64,000 nucleotides of DNA from Paenibacillaceae bacterium (GTDB lineage Bacteria; Bacillota; Bacilli; Paenibacillales; Paenibacillaceae). Location of the stretch: contig CAAFUF010000038.1 of assembly GCA_900766135.1 (NCBI GenBank), positions 34,105-98,104 of the forward strand, read 5' to 3'. The notes under the pieces are model-generated. The model did not search any database, had not been told where the DNA came from, and saw nothing but the letters and a program-made list of their open reading frames with translations. Shown here piece after piece: positions 26,395 to 34,722 of the stretch (its first letter is position 1; each line of letters opens with the position of its first letter). The position numbers and the translations under genes are program-made.

Positions 26395-26695
26395 CATGAA
26401 ACCGATCAAGTAAGAAACGTTGAACAGCTTCTTTTAAATCTCCACTATGATCAATTGGATTATGTCTTTCATCATACCTTCTTTGATAATCGTAGATATC
26501 ATTGCCTTTCATTACGACTTCTTTGTTATTAATAGTAACTTTCCATTCAAGAGGATGCAGAGATAAAAATTCATAATTCACCATGAGTCCCAATTTTTTC
26601 AATTCGAATAAGCATTCTTTTAATGTCGAACTAACTTCTTCACAATATTTGTCATGCGAAGTCATATTATGAGCAATTTGTTCAGCCCAGTTCAT
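26384..26695 (-). CDS. Hypothetical protein, 103 residues
   Basis: It begins MNWAEQIAHNMTSHDKYCEE with GAAGGAGGTGG 5-6 nt upstream, which sets the start. The body reads as mixed alpha/beta with a charged stretch (YDYQRRYDERHNP) and no signal or membrane helix. I recognise no family. It is AT-rich compared with chromosomal neighbours, and it belongs to the segment that replaces cas1-cas2 and the array-1 leader. Confidence 0.6.
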   Translation of the reverse strand: MNWAEQIAHNMTSHDKYCEEVSSTLKECLFELKKLGLMVNYEFLSLHPLEWKVTINNKEVVMKGNDIYDYQRRYDERHNPIDHSGDLKEAVQRFLLDRFHETY

Positions 26696-26702
26696 AGAAC
26701 CA

Positions 26703-26746
26703 CCTCCTTCTGACATCACAATTCGACATCAGGAAGGATTTCCCTG
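26703..26746. repeat. Direct repeat copy 2 (other copy 26307-26350)
   Basis: See copy 1; it lies between the stop of the 48-residue ORF and the start of the 103-residue ORF. Confidence 0.7.
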
Positions 26747-26875
26747 CTTCACACACCACGGTTTGCTACAAAACTGCCTCGTCCCCTCCCAGCGACCCCA
26801 GATACATCCCTTACACCGCTCAGGCTGTTTAGGTGCATGCCGCAGAAGCACCACCTTACTACGTTTCCCGGCCAT
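26729..26875 (-). CDS. Small cysteine-rich (zinc-ribbon-like) protein, 48 residues
   Basis: The product, MAGKRSKVVLLRHAPKQPER and onwards, contains CKGCIWGRWEG and, further on, FCSKPWCVK. These two CxxC/CxxxxC pairs could hold one zinc ion. Such small basic zinc proteins are common in phage and mobile DNA of firmicutes. A moderate ribosome site (GAGGTGAG) precedes the ATG. Its stop overlaps the direct-repeat linker ahead of the 103-residue ORF, so the two are probably co-transcribed. Confidence 0.55.
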   Translation of the reverse strand: MAGKRSKVVLLRHAPKQPERCKGCIWGRWEGTRQFCSKPWCVKQGNPS

Positions 26876-26979
26876 GTCGCCGCTCACCTCGATTCCTGGG
26901 CGGTACAGATCGACCGGCTGTCATCCTGATAAACCATAGAATAATCCTCACAATCCATCACGCTCCGTTCGAAATAAAA

Positions 26980-27006
26980 AAGCCGTTCCGCAAAAGGAAC
27001 GACATC
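26980..27006 (-). terminator. Intrinsic terminator, minus strand
   Basis: Read on the minus strand: CGTTCC, loop TTTTGC, GGAACG, then GCTTTTTTAT. The transcript it would end is not obvious; no convincing gene is seen between 27006 and 27399. Confidence 0.65.
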
Positions 27007-27399
27007 GGGTTATATATTCAGTTCATACCTGCAAAGAGATCCGTCAGAGCATTGCGGCCGTACCGGCCGCCGCAAAAACGCTACGCTCTTTGCTTAAAAG
27101 ATACGTACTTTGTAACTTAAGAGGAGTAACAAGACCATTTTAACGAGCTGCCGAAAATGAAGTCAATCTATTCGGAGCCTATTAACACTAAAAATCGCTT
27201 ATTTTCCTGCCTAATCCTCTTAATTAATTACTTTTTCAATTATTTTTGAGGCCAAGCACATGCATAAAACCCCACAATTTGTCATTGTCAAGTATTGTAA
27301 ATGAAATGACCCGGTGGTACCATTTTAAGTGGCTTTACGCTTCCGGCAAGTACGTACTCCATCAATTTTGGGACTATTACTTACTGGAGGATAATTGAA
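27006..27399. other. Gap with no recognised gene
   Basis: The only open frames are short and lack ribosome sites. The GC-rich stretch near 27047-27080 contains GCGGCCGTACCGGCCGC, a perfect palindrome that could be a small hairpin or operator. Confidence 0.4.
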
Positions 27400-27579
27400 A
27401 TGAAAAAACTTACTCAATGCGTTAAAACCTATGGAGCTTGGATAGGAGCACTGACAGCAACGATCGGACTGGTAAAAGGGATATTCATCGATATCCCAAT
27501 CATCTGGGATGTAGTTCACGGAATGTTTTCTCTTTCCGGAACAACCATCCTGATGCTTCTCTTTGGTTTATTCAACTAA
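27400..27579 (+). CDS. Small hydrophobic membrane protein, 59 residues
   Basis: It begins MKKLTQCVKTYGAWIGALTA and has two hydrophobic segments (about 13-31 and 43-58), with IFIDIPIIWDVVHG between them. ACTGGAGG lies 7-9 nt before the ATG and a strong terminator follows 90 bp after the stop, so it is probably a real monocistronic gene. The size, the positive N-terminus and the two helices are compatible with a small holin-like or bacteriocin-like peptide, but no motif proves either. Confidence 0.6.
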   Translation: MKKLTQCVKTYGAWIGALTATIGLVKGIFIDIPIIWDVVHGMFSLSGTTILMLLFGLFN

Positions 27580-27670
27580 GACATAACAACAACTAAGTAG
27601 GGTTAAATGGGGATGCCTAAAAAGCCCAGCCAAGGGGCTTGGAGTGAGCGTGCCTCCATTGATTCTACAT

Positions 27671-27714
27671 AACGAAAAAAGACCCCAGTCGGCCAAGACG
27701 GGTCTTTTTTCGTT
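27671..27714. terminator. Strong bidirectional terminator
   Basis: 15-bp perfect arms, AACGAAAAAAGACCC / GGGTCTTTTTTCGTT, flank a 14-base loop, with T-rich ends on either strand. Confidence 0.9.
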
Positions 27715-27799
27715 GGAATAGTACTTTACTTGGAGGTAAAAAACTTACACTTTGGAGTTGGTTAGGATAAGATAAGAGCTACAAATTCCTTCCGTCGAT

Positions 27800-27886
27800 C
27801 TAATTCGTCGTTTTAAGGACGTTCGAATTAGATTTAGCTCGGATATAGTTTTGTAGAACCCGAGCAATGACGGTTTTGTCAGCCAA
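27800..27886 (-). CDS. Possible 28-residue basic peptide (TTG start)
   Basis: AAAAGGAGGT lies 9 nt before a TTG that opens MADKTVIARVLQNYIRAKSN and then SNVLKTTN. The stop sits within a 10-bp inverted repeat (ATCTAATTCG / CGAATTAGAT). The ribosome site is excellent; the peptide is too short to classify. It could be a leader peptide or a small secreted or signal peptide. Confidence 0.35.
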   Translation of the reverse strand: MADKTVIARVLQNYIRAKSNSNVLKTTN

Positions 27887-27900
27887 AGTGTAGCACCTCC

Positions 27901-28329
27901 TTTTCCTAAAGATCGCACAAGGTGATTAATTTCAAGGTGTGCAATTTAATCGTAGAACCTCTCCTATTATTTGTCAACGATATACGTGAAAATCAAGAAA
28001 AAACGAGAAGAGTTACGCCCCGGTCATTACGCCGCATTCATGCGGCCGTGCGTGTCATTCTCGCCTGATTTCTACTCCTATATAATAACACTGAAATATA
28101 ATCAAATGATGTTCAACTTTCTTCTATATTTACTCATTCTTTATCAAATTTCGCTCTCCTTATTATTCCCCTTCAGTACATCTATTCTATCTCAGCGGTA
28201 GTAACTCTATAAAATTCAGTCACAAATCCTATACTAGGTATATAGCCCTATTTACATTTCAAACCATTTTTAATACTATTTAGTCAGCAATTAGGAAAAA
28301 TTGCCAATAACCCTTTGGAGGTGTTTTCA
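27901..28329. other. AT-rich gap; upstream region of secreted-protein gene
   Basis: There is no supported gene. The ribosome site GGAGGTG for the following TTG start lies at its right end. Confidence 0.4.
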
Positions 28330-29166
28330 TTGAAAAAACACGTTGTTAATCTTGTGAGATTGTTTGCAATACCATTATTCGCGGTAAGCTTAGGGGTATG
28401 TGGAGCTTCGGCGTATGCTGCCCCGGTAGAAAAGTCAATTGATCCCATGACAGAGTCTAGTACAGTAACTTTTGAATACATCAAACAGAAAGCGCTTAAA
28501 GAAGGTAAGGCACTTGACGTCAACAAATACGAGGCAACGCTACAAAAAATGGCTTCTCTGGGTTCAACCAATATCAATAATGACAAACAAAATCTACTTG
28601 ATGACTATGTTGTTTATCGTGAGACAGAAACTTCAAGTAGAATAGGAACTACTGCTGTATCAGGTGATACTAGAATCACTACTGAATATGTATATGGTGC
28701 TCAAACAAAGTATAGAGATTCGAGTGGAGATCTAGAAAACATGGCAACAAAATTATTTGAGTTTGCTTTGGGCCAAACACATCCATATGTAGGAACATTC
28801 ATGTCAGTTCTGGGTATATTTATCCAGCCGAAGGATTACACGACATATACAGGCACGATTGTCACCTCGCTTCACGATTACGTAATTATTACAAAAAAGG
28901 CCGAAGTTTATAGAAATAATATCTGGGAGCCTATGGCAACTTCCCAAAAGAAAAATACATCAGCTCAAGTTAATTCAGTTTACTACAAAGGCACAGTTCG
29001 TTACACACCAAAAAATTTAGATCTTGGTCAAGTATCAGGACAAGCAGGCGAATTTTTTTATGATGATGCTAAACTTCAATCATTGGCAAAAAACACCTTA
29101 TCCCCATTGTTCTACTCATATCAATTTGGTACAATTGTAAATGTAAGCCCTTATTTCCAGTATTGA
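28330..29166 (+). CDS. Secreted protein of unknown function, 278 residues
   Basis: GGAGGTG sits 8 nt before the TTG start, giving MKKHVVNLVRLFAIPLFAVS and a signal peptidase I site after SAYA. A helical propeptide-like stretch follows (IKQKALKEGKALDVNKYEAT). The mature domain is rich in Thr, Ser and Tyr (about 90-278) and has a hydrophobic segment (YVGTFMSVLGIFIQPKDY). No Cys, catalytic motif or repeat is evident. It may form a pair with the lipoprotein gene 57 nt downstream. The low GC differs from the chromosomal backbone. Confidence 0.7.
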   Translation: MKKHVVNLVRLFAIPLFAVSLGVCGASAYAAPVEKSIDPMTESSTVTFEYIKQKALKEGKALDVNKYEATLQKMASLGSTNINNDKQNLLDDYVVYRETETSSRIGTTAVSGDTRITTEYVYGAQTKYRDSSGDLENMATKLFEFALGQTHPYVGTFMSVLGIFIQPKDYTTYTGTIVTSLHDYVIITKKAEVYRNNIWEPMATSQKKNTSAQVNSVYYKGTVRYTPKNLDLGQVSGQAGEFFYDDAKLQSLAKNTLSPLFYSYQFGTIVNVSPYFQY

Positions 29167-29223
29167 ATATGCGAGGGGCAGGATTAATTTCCTGTCCCTC
29201 ATTACCAAAGGCAGGCGACTACA

Positions 29224-29703
29224 ATGATAAAAAGGCTTTTACTCATAACACCAATCTTCGTGATTCTGTCTCTTATCCTTGTAAGTTGTATTAATCAAAA
29301 AAGTGACATCGATATCAATAGTCCAGCTTATATATTTGGAGACGAGACTAATAAAACTATGGATGTCTCTATAAAAGGGCAGTACAGTAACAAAGAAAAC
29401 AGTTTTAGGGGTTCTATAGTATTTGGAAATGATATTAAACTTGAGAATGTCATCTTTTCACCCGGATCTGGACTGATCAGTTATAATAAGACATCAAGAA
29501 CTTATCTCGGACAAATATTCTTCGATTATGAAAGTAAGAAATATACGATTGAAATTACTGATCCCTCTCTATATAATAAATTGACCAACTTAGATAATGA
29601 TGGTATCAAAACGATTACTATTAGTTCACCTGCTAAAAATCTAGATGAGGCAAAACAGATAAACACAGAACTAAAAGAAAAAAAGCTCCCTTTTGAAAAA
29701 TAA
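29224..29703 (+). CDS. Putative lipoprotein, 159 residues
   Basis: The signal MIKRLLLITPIFVILSLILV ends at the lipobox LVSC. The mature part is a compact beta-rich domain (GQYSNKENSFRGSIVFGND; YLGQIFFDYESKKYTIEITD) with a Lys-rich end. It is probably co-transcribed with the secreted protein upstream, and a lipoprotein partner of a secreted factor could serve immunity or assembly. That is inference from pairing only. Confidence 0.7.
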   Translation: MIKRLLLITPIFVILSLILVSCINQKSDIDINSPAYIFGDETNKTMDVSIKGQYSNKENSFRGSIVFGNDIKLENVIFSPGSGLISYNKTSRTYLGQIFFDYESKKYTIEITDPSLYNKLTNLDNDGIKTITISSPAKNLDEAKQINTELKEKKLPFEK

Positions 29704-29840
29704 TATTCTTTTATTTCTCTTTTTAATTACAGCAGGATTTTATAAAAATCCCTTGCGTTAGTATACTTTTGTTGTTTTTACAGCTTCATCAACGGTAGTG
29801 TCCACCTGAACCCCACTTGTTGACTCTTCCGTTTCTTTAA

Positions 29841-29880
29841 TAATTAAAGCCGCTCCTATTCAGGAGTGGCTTTAATTATT
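29841..29880. terminator. Bidirectional terminator
   Basis: AATTAAAGCCGCTCCT, loop ATTC, AGGAGTGGCTTTAATT. It lies between the plus-strand lipoprotein gene and the minus-strand fragment below; nothing else is seen in 29704-30048. Confidence 0.85.
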
Positions 29881-30048
29881 ATCGTCAGTATTAAGCAGCA
29901 ATAAACTCTATTGCAGGTAAATTATACCATGTGTGAATAAGGCGAGAAGAGATGCGTATTTCTTTCAACGCTGATTCATAGTATTCGCACGCCATTCTAT
30001 GAGAAAAAATATCATGTGGAGTTCAAGTGAAGTCATTTTGAAATCATA

Positions 30049-30453
30049 TTATTTAGTATCAGTTCTCAAGCCAACTCTCATCCCAAATAATGTAGCCTGC
30101 CCCTGCACTTGAAGTGCTACCCGATTCAAATACGACTTTAATTCAGTTTCTCCGTTTGCCACAATTTCATTTGAGAGAACCTTTCCATCTTCAACTTTAC
30201 CTGATGCAACGGATGTTCCTTTTGAATCCAAAATGGTGTAGCTAGCCTTTCGATCAATATCAACCTCATTGTCCTTGTAACCAACCATTACACCGATCCG
30301 CTTGGTCCCAGATGGAACAGTAAATCCGAAATCTTTTTTCGAGACGTTAACTTCATTTACAATAAACGCTTCTTTATACTGGGCTTCCCCGAACAATAAA
30401 TCTTCCTTGTTCCGAGTTATTCCACTGTTAGCATAATTCTTAATGTGCTTCAC
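30049..30453 (-). pseudogene. Probable C-terminal gene fragment next to cas4
   Basis: The 134-codon frame opens at a GTG with no ribosome site, 11 nt after the cas4 stop. The sequence (DFGFTVPSGTKRIGVMVGYK; KASYTILDSKGTSVASGKVE) reads like the beta-sandwich end of a larger secreted or surface protein, but no signal peptide is present. I read it as a 3' remnant joined to cas4 when the segment carrying cas1-cas2 was replaced. It could alternatively be a complete small protein from a weak start. Confidence 0.45.
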
Positions 30454-30463
30454 TGTTTGATCG

Positions 30464-31114
30464 CTAAAGGCTCTTCTTGTAGCTTTGGACAGAGCGCTTG
30501 TGCATCAGATTGGGCACACAGATATGCTGCAACGAGCAGTTTTTGCAAAACGGCCCCGTCTTTACCTTCGGCGTATGACGTCTATCGTAATAATGATGCA
30601 TTTCTGCGGCCATTTGTCTTACCTGGTCCCGCAGCATGTCATTCATCGGAACTTCGACGCGATGCTTGATTTCGTTGTAGAATATGTACCCTGTGTCGAC
30701 GCGGCACAGCATCATTTCTTCCAAACATATTGCTTGGGCTGCTAGCTGAATGACGTCTTCATCGCCTTTTTTCGGTTTCCCCCGCTTATACTCCACCGGA
30801 TAGACCTTATAGGTACCTTCTACTCCCGCCAATTCTACTCCATCCGGGTCCTGGATAAATTCAACCACATCACAGATTCCGCTTAACTGCAGTTCCTTGG
30901 ACTGAATCGGCATCGCGCGAACAACCAACTTGTCTCTACGCTTCTCCTTGATAAACGGCTGATCCGCTTTTTGATGCAAATGCTGGCCTTCGATAGTTCT
31001 CGCATTTTCTTCCCACTGCTGTTCGATATGAATCAGGGCCCACTGGCGTTTGCAAAATTGGAAATGCTGGAGCCCCGACAACATCAAATAGCGGTCCTCG
31101 TCATTAACGACCAT
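30464..31114 (-). CDS. cas4: Cas4 exonuclease, type I-C
   Basis: The protein has 216 residues. The iron-sulphur ligands are C21 (HFQFCKRQW) and C190, C193 and C199 (CKNCSLQHIC). The RecB-like nuclease core includes PVEYKRGKPKKGDEDVIQLA and AQAICLEEM. Cas4 normally works with Cas1-Cas2 to trim prespacers and select PAM-adjacent ends. No Cas1 or Cas2 is encoded in the window, so here it is isolated from its partners. The ATG overlaps the end of cas7 by 11 nt. The C-terminus (SVQSYKKSL) appears slightly short for the family, perhaps clipped at a recombination junction. Confidence 0.95.
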   Translation of the reverse strand: MVVNDEDRYLMLSGLQHFQFCKRQWALIHIEQQWEENARTIEGQHLHQKADQPFIKEKRRDKLVVRAMPIQSKELQLSGICDVVEFIQDPDGVELAGVEGTYKVYPVEYKRGKPKKGDEDVIQLAAQAICLEEMMLCRVDTGYIFYNEIKHRVEVPMNDMLRDQVRQMAAEMHHYYDRRHTPKVKTGPFCKNCSLQHICVPNLMHKRSVQSYKKSL

Positions 31115-31955
31115 TCATAACCTCGACATTCAAGCCATCGAGTTCCTCAAGTTCAATCTTATAATCGTCAAAGCTTTGGGGTTCCGTAGTTGCCGAACGA
31201 ACCGTTAAGGAACGATGCACTTTGGCCGACGAATATTGTCCCAGCTTGGAAGAATGTTTCCACCAGTAAACCTTATGGACTTCCATACTGCCCTCTGGGC
31301 GGGCAGAGGAACTGTCATTTTCAAACAGGGTGATCAACGCCTGCTTGATTTTCTCTGCATCTTCTTCTGTGAAGCCCGTTTTCTCAGCAAGTTGTGTATT
31401 GATGCTGCCCTTGAACACGTACACGCCGAAATCCACACGATGCTTCATGCCCATCGTATCCGAGCTGCGCTTGTCTCCCGTTACGGAGTTTACGCTTTTG
31501 GTAATCTGGGTGCTGACAATATCGATGGGATCAATGCTTGTTGCGGTATGGATGGACACAGGACCACGAACGCCTACAGATAACTCGGAACCTTTAAAGG
31601 CAAATACTTGTCCAAAACTGCGCACATCAATCCATTCCTGACAAGCAAGCTTGGCAAATTCATCGGCCGATGCATTTTTCCCTTTCAGCATCTTCGCCAG
31701 CTCCGGATGGGCATCCGCACGTTCACGCAAACTTTTGAATTCATCCGCTTTTCTGTCATCCGACTGGACGAAAACCTTCTCTCCCATATCCAGCAAGCGG
31801 TTGCGGATTTTACGTTTGATCGCGACATCGGAGATTTCACCGTGACCGTCATAATTTTGACGAGGGCGATTCCCGTTCAGAGGGTCCCCGTTCGGATTGG
31901 CTTTTGTAACAGACAAAATAACCGCAAAATCGATTTTATGACCAAGTGTACTCAT
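31104..31955 (-). CDS. cas7c: Cas7c (Csd2), Cascade backbone subunit
   Basis: The protein has 283 residues, usual for Csd2. It begins MSTLGHKIDFAVILSVTKAN, followed by PNGDPLNGNRPRQN, the diagnostic N-terminal motif. Other typical stretches are SIDPIDIVSTQITKSVNSV and DTMGMKHRVDFGVYVFKGSI. Multiple copies line the crRNA in the interference complex. The start overlaps the cas8c stop (ATGA). Confidence 0.97.
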   Translation of the reverse strand: MSTLGHKIDFAVILSVTKANPNGDPLNGNRPRQNYDGHGEISDVAIKRKIRNRLLDMGEKVFVQSDDRKADEFKSLRERADAHPELAKMLKGKNASADEFAKLACQEWIDVRSFGQVFAFKGSELSVGVRGPVSIHTATSIDPIDIVSTQITKSVNSVTGDKRSSDTMGMKHRVDFGVYVFKGSINTQLAEKTGFTEEDAEKIKQALITLFENDSSSARPEGSMEVHKVYWWKHSSKLGQYSSAKVHRSLTVRSATTEPQSFDDYKIELEELDGLNVEVMNGR

Positions 31956-33841
31956 TCGTTGGTATCCTCCTCTTTTTTCTTATATAATTCACGGCGCTGA
32001 CTGTAGAATCCAAGCAAGTATTGCTCGGATAAAGAAACATTATTAAACTCGCCATCCTTAAATTGATCGGCAATTTCATCAATCATCTTGGATAAATAGG
32101 TAGCTTTCGTTCCCAGCTTGGCCTGATAAGGCTGCAGGCTGGCTTGAATTGTTTTCCAGGTTCGGCCCGGATTTTGGGCAAAAGAGTTCATATAACGAAT
32201 CGCGTTGGTAGATCTTATCTCGTCTTTGCCAAGCGCTCCTCGTTCAAGCACATCCGCCACAGCCAGCAAGCGGCCAAACAGATAACTCCGATCCCTGGAT
32301 TCGGTGTTTAGCGGCACATTCCATTCCTCCCCTTCTTCTTTTTCCAACAGCATTTTTCGAATCAGTGCGCATGCAATACTTAGCGTCTTCTCCCATTCCC
32401 ACCGTTCCATCGAAACCGGATTCGAAGCCCGGTGAAAAGCACTTCTAACAATGTCTCGGGGAACTGCGCGTCCATCAACGATGCAAGGAATAATCCGTTC
32501 CATCAACCCTTTGACGATCTTTTCGCTCGCCCTTGGGCCGTAAGCTGCAAAAGCAATATCCTTGGTCGCCGGCGCCCCATAAAATGAAATAAACTTCTCT
32601 TCGTCCCTGCGGTAGCGATGCTCCCAGGCACAAGACTTATGCCACTCTTCCAAACGGTTCAAATACAGCTCTTTATTCAGATGACGATAGTAAAGCACCG
32701 CCATCCGGCCCGTCGTTGCCGAGTCCAGAACGAGAATATTTACCTCTGCTTGGTATGTCAGGTCATTCCGGTAGCCGTCAATCGCTCGTTTTACCTGATC
32801 GGCATACGGCTTGTCCGTATCCGGTTCACGTTCGATTTCCCGGCCTGAATGCCGCATCATGTCTACGATATCCTCATCGGTATTGGGAACCGGATTATTA
32901 TCGTTGCCCCACACCAGAAAGACGCGTTCATCAATCGTCTTCCCCTGACGATGAATCAGCCATTTCAAGGCATTATGCGCTTTCTGCGACACCTCATAAC
33001 TGATCGATACCGCTTCCCTGCTCGTTTTGAAACGTCCGCGAAAGGTGAAGCCGGAATTGTCATTCGCAGAAATTAATTTTGCTTTGTCTGCCGCATGGCG
33101 AATTTTGTTCGCATGCCGCTCCGTGCTCGGACGTGTTTCTCCGGTAACGAAACAAACGTCTTGTTCCCCCAGCTTCTGATTGTAAAAGGCAATAAAGGAA
33201 TCAAACATCGCCTTGTCTTTCCATACATCCTCCGGTGAATCAGGGGTAAACGCATTAAATCTAATAAAAGCGCTGGATATCTCCGCAGCCCCGCTTGAGT
33301 AAATAGGTGGCTTTTCCCCAAGCTTGGCCTTGTAATTATCATCCCATTTCTCTATCAATTGCTGATTTTCGTCAAGCTTGATTATTTTTGCGGCAACCAA
33401 GTCCTCGATTAACCGCCCCTTGCGTAAATACGTATAAATACATTTCAATTTCTCCGTGGCATATGGCGAAGTAGCCCATTCCTCCAAATTGCGGATATAC
33501 TTGTCAAAAGGAACCTCTTCCGGATTCTTAATCTGACCGCCATACTTGACGAAGTCGCCAGCGACATAACTCAATTTGTCGTGTAACGGGTACGGAGCAA
33601 CCTTGGAGCCTGACCGACTCGCCGATTCTTCTGTGCAGGGAATTAAGGTGCTCTCCTTCTCCAACACTCTGGCCCCAAGAAAATCACCGTCTTCATCGAT
33701 CGAAACCTCAATATGCGCATTCTGGGTTGTGTGCGAAATGGGCAGCAATGTGTATTCTCGATCATCCCGTTTTTTCACCGTTTTCCCGACTTGATCCAGG
33801 TTGGCCTCATATGTTTCATATAAGTGAAGCAGCCAACTCAT
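31952..33841 (-). CDS. cas8c: Cas8c (Csd1), large Cascade subunit
   Basis: The protein has 629 residues, in the normal range for Csd1. Recognisable parts are CFVTGETRPSTERHANKIRH, GFTFRGRFKTSREAVSISYE and HNALKWLIHRQG. Cas8c recognises the PAM in double-stranded DNA and starts R-loop formation; an internal start often also yields a small Cas11-like subunit. The ATG is chosen because AGGAGGTG lies 6-8 nt upstream, overlapping the cas5c stop; a GTG three codons earlier falls inside this site. Confidence 0.97.
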   Translation of the reverse strand: MSWLLHLYETYEANLDQVGKTVKKRDDREYTLLPISHTTQNAHIEVSIDEDGDFLGARVLEKESTLIPCTEESASRSGSKVAPYPLHDKLSYVAGDFVKYGGQIKNPEEVPFDKYIRNLEEWATSPYATEKLKCIYTYLRKGRLIEDLVAAKIIKLDENQQLIEKWDDNYKAKLGEKPPIYSSGAAEISSAFIRFNAFTPDSPEDVWKDKAMFDSFIAFYNQKLGEQDVCFVTGETRPSTERHANKIRHAADKAKLISANDNSGFTFRGRFKTSREAVSISYEVSQKAHNALKWLIHRQGKTIDERVFLVWGNDNNPVPNTDEDIVDMMRHSGREIEREPDTDKPYADQVKRAIDGYRNDLTYQAEVNILVLDSATTGRMAVLYYRHLNKELYLNRLEEWHKSCAWEHRYRRDEEKFISFYGAPATKDIAFAAYGPRASEKIVKGLMERIIPCIVDGRAVPRDIVRSAFHRASNPVSMERWEWEKTLSIACALIRKMLLEKEEGEEWNVPLNTESRDRSYLFGRLLAVADVLERGALGKDEIRSTNAIRYMNSFAQNPGRTWKTIQASLQPYQAKLGTKATYLSKMIDEIADQFKDGEFNNVSLSEQYLLGFYSQRRELYKKKEEDTNE

Positions 33842-33842
33842 C

Positions 33843-34556
33843 TTATTCACCTCCTAAATCACGGAGCAGTTGTTCCGCAGACCGGGTGTTATCCGAATTG
33901 AACGATTTGGGCTCCATCTCTCGAACGGAACGAACAATCGTGCACTCCTCCGGCTTTCGAAACCGGATATACCCTTGTTCCATCTCAACAGGCCATAGCC
34001 TTACCGAAAGCTCATTTTTCCCCGTTTCATCCGGATAGTTGAACCCGTGAACCATCGTTCCTAAATATTGCGTTCTTTCTTCCTTATCATAGAAGCCCTC
34101 TCCGCTGCCAAATTCACAAGGCTGAACATATCCCTGACACTCTCTAGTACCGAGGAAAATATCTCTGCGGCCCCCCGCTTTCAACGAACGTTGAAGGATG
34201 CTGTAGTGCTTCCCTTCATTACGGTCAAATTCAAGGTCAGTACGGTGTTCGTTAAAGACAAAATGGGCCTTCACTTGATAATGGACATCCTTGAGATAAG
34301 TATAATTAGCCAGCGTATTCCCGCCCCCATATTCAATCGGGCGCACTCCCTTCGATTCCATCTGGATCGGCTTCATTACACGTAACTCGTCGATGATATA
34401 CATAATGGTCGGCTTCCAGTAGATAGATTCGAGGATTCCTTTGATCGCTTGGTAGGTTGGAACACTGTAGGACAGCTTCTCTCCGCCAATCTTCGTTAGA
34501 GGATCGGTAAATAAAGCGTAGTCGCCGAAAATTTCGAACTGGACTTCGTTTCTCAT
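33843..34556 (-). CDS. cas5c: Cas5c (Cas5d) crRNA-processing endoribonuclease
   Basis: The protein has 237 residues starting MRNEVQFEIFGDYALFTDPL, the typical Cas5d N-terminus. ESIYWKPTIMYIIDELRVM and FLGTRECQGYVQPCEF are family signatures. In type I-C this protein replaces Cas6 and cuts the repeat RNA at the base of the hairpin, then stays bound to the 5' handle. The ATG has AAAGGAGGTGATCC upstream; a longer frame beginning 33 nt earlier lacks a ribosome site. It is the first gene of the Cascade-cas4 operon, separated from cas3 by 240 bp that hold a promoter and a crRNA-like gene. Confidence 0.96.
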   Translation of the reverse strand: MRNEVQFEIFGDYALFTDPLTKIGGEKLSYSVPTYQAIKGILESIYWKPTIMYIIDELRVMKPIQMESKGVRPIEYGGGNTLANYTYLKDVHYQVKAHFVFNEHRTDLEFDRNEGKHYSILQRSLKAGGRRDIFLGTRECQGYVQPCEFGSGEGFYDKEERTQYLGTMVHGFNYPDETGKNELSVRLWPVEMEQGYIRFRKPEECTIVRSVREMEPKSFNSDNTRSAEQLLRDLGGE

Positions 34557-34609
34557 GGTTTGGATCACCTCCTTTGGGAGTATTTTCATAGGTAAATCAT
34601 CCCATCCAC

Positions 34610-34638
34610 AGATTACATCTGTTTTTCAAATGCGTCAA
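34610..34638 (-). promoter_or_regulatory. Putative promoter of cas5c-cas8c-cas7c-cas4
   Basis: Minus strand: TTGACG, 17 bp, TAATCT, preceded by TG at the edge of an extended -10. The expected start of transcription is about 50 nt before the cas5c ATG. The -35 is strong and the -10 is weak. Confidence 0.6.
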
Positions 34639-34671
34639 CACTTTTTTGTTTCAACTTTTTCTTTAAATGAA
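34635..34671 (-). promoter_or_regulatory. Predicted target site of the crRNA-like RNA (TTC PAM, partial protospacer)
   Basis: On the minus strand TTC (34671-34669) is followed by ATTTAAAGAAAAAGTTGAAA. The guide of the nearby crRNA-like RNA begins ATTTAGAGGAACAGTTGGAA. They agree at 16 of the first 20 positions, with mismatches at 6, 9, 12 and 18. A full-length protospacer would reach into the -35 box of the cas5c promoter. TTC is the established type I-C PAM. Confidence 0.75.
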
Positions 34672-34687
34672 TCATGTATTTCGAATA

Positions 34688-34716
34688 ATGAAATTAAAAC
34701 CGATTTCTGATATAAT
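34688..34716 (+). promoter_or_regulatory. Promoter of crRNA-like RNA
   Basis: ATGAAA, 17 bp, and a perfect TATAAT on the plus strand, divergent from the cas5c promoter. The predicted transcript start (about 34723) coincides with the first base of the repeat-like part. Confidence 0.75.
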
Positions 34717-34722
34717 TTTATC

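Noticed and set aside
23878..26532. Long plus- and minus-strand open frames across the CRISPR arrays
   Set aside because: They are translations of the repeat (for example HALTWSA, HSHGVR, VSAWIE) and carry no ribosome sites.
26833..27120. 95-codon plus-strand frame
   Set aside because: No ribosome site, no family likeness, and it covers a minus-strand terminator and the opposite strand of the 48-residue ORF.
27971..28201. 76-codon plus-strand frame with a hydrophobic end
   Set aside because: Poor start signal and no composition typical of a gene; a short hydrophobic stretch arises easily in AT-rich DNA.
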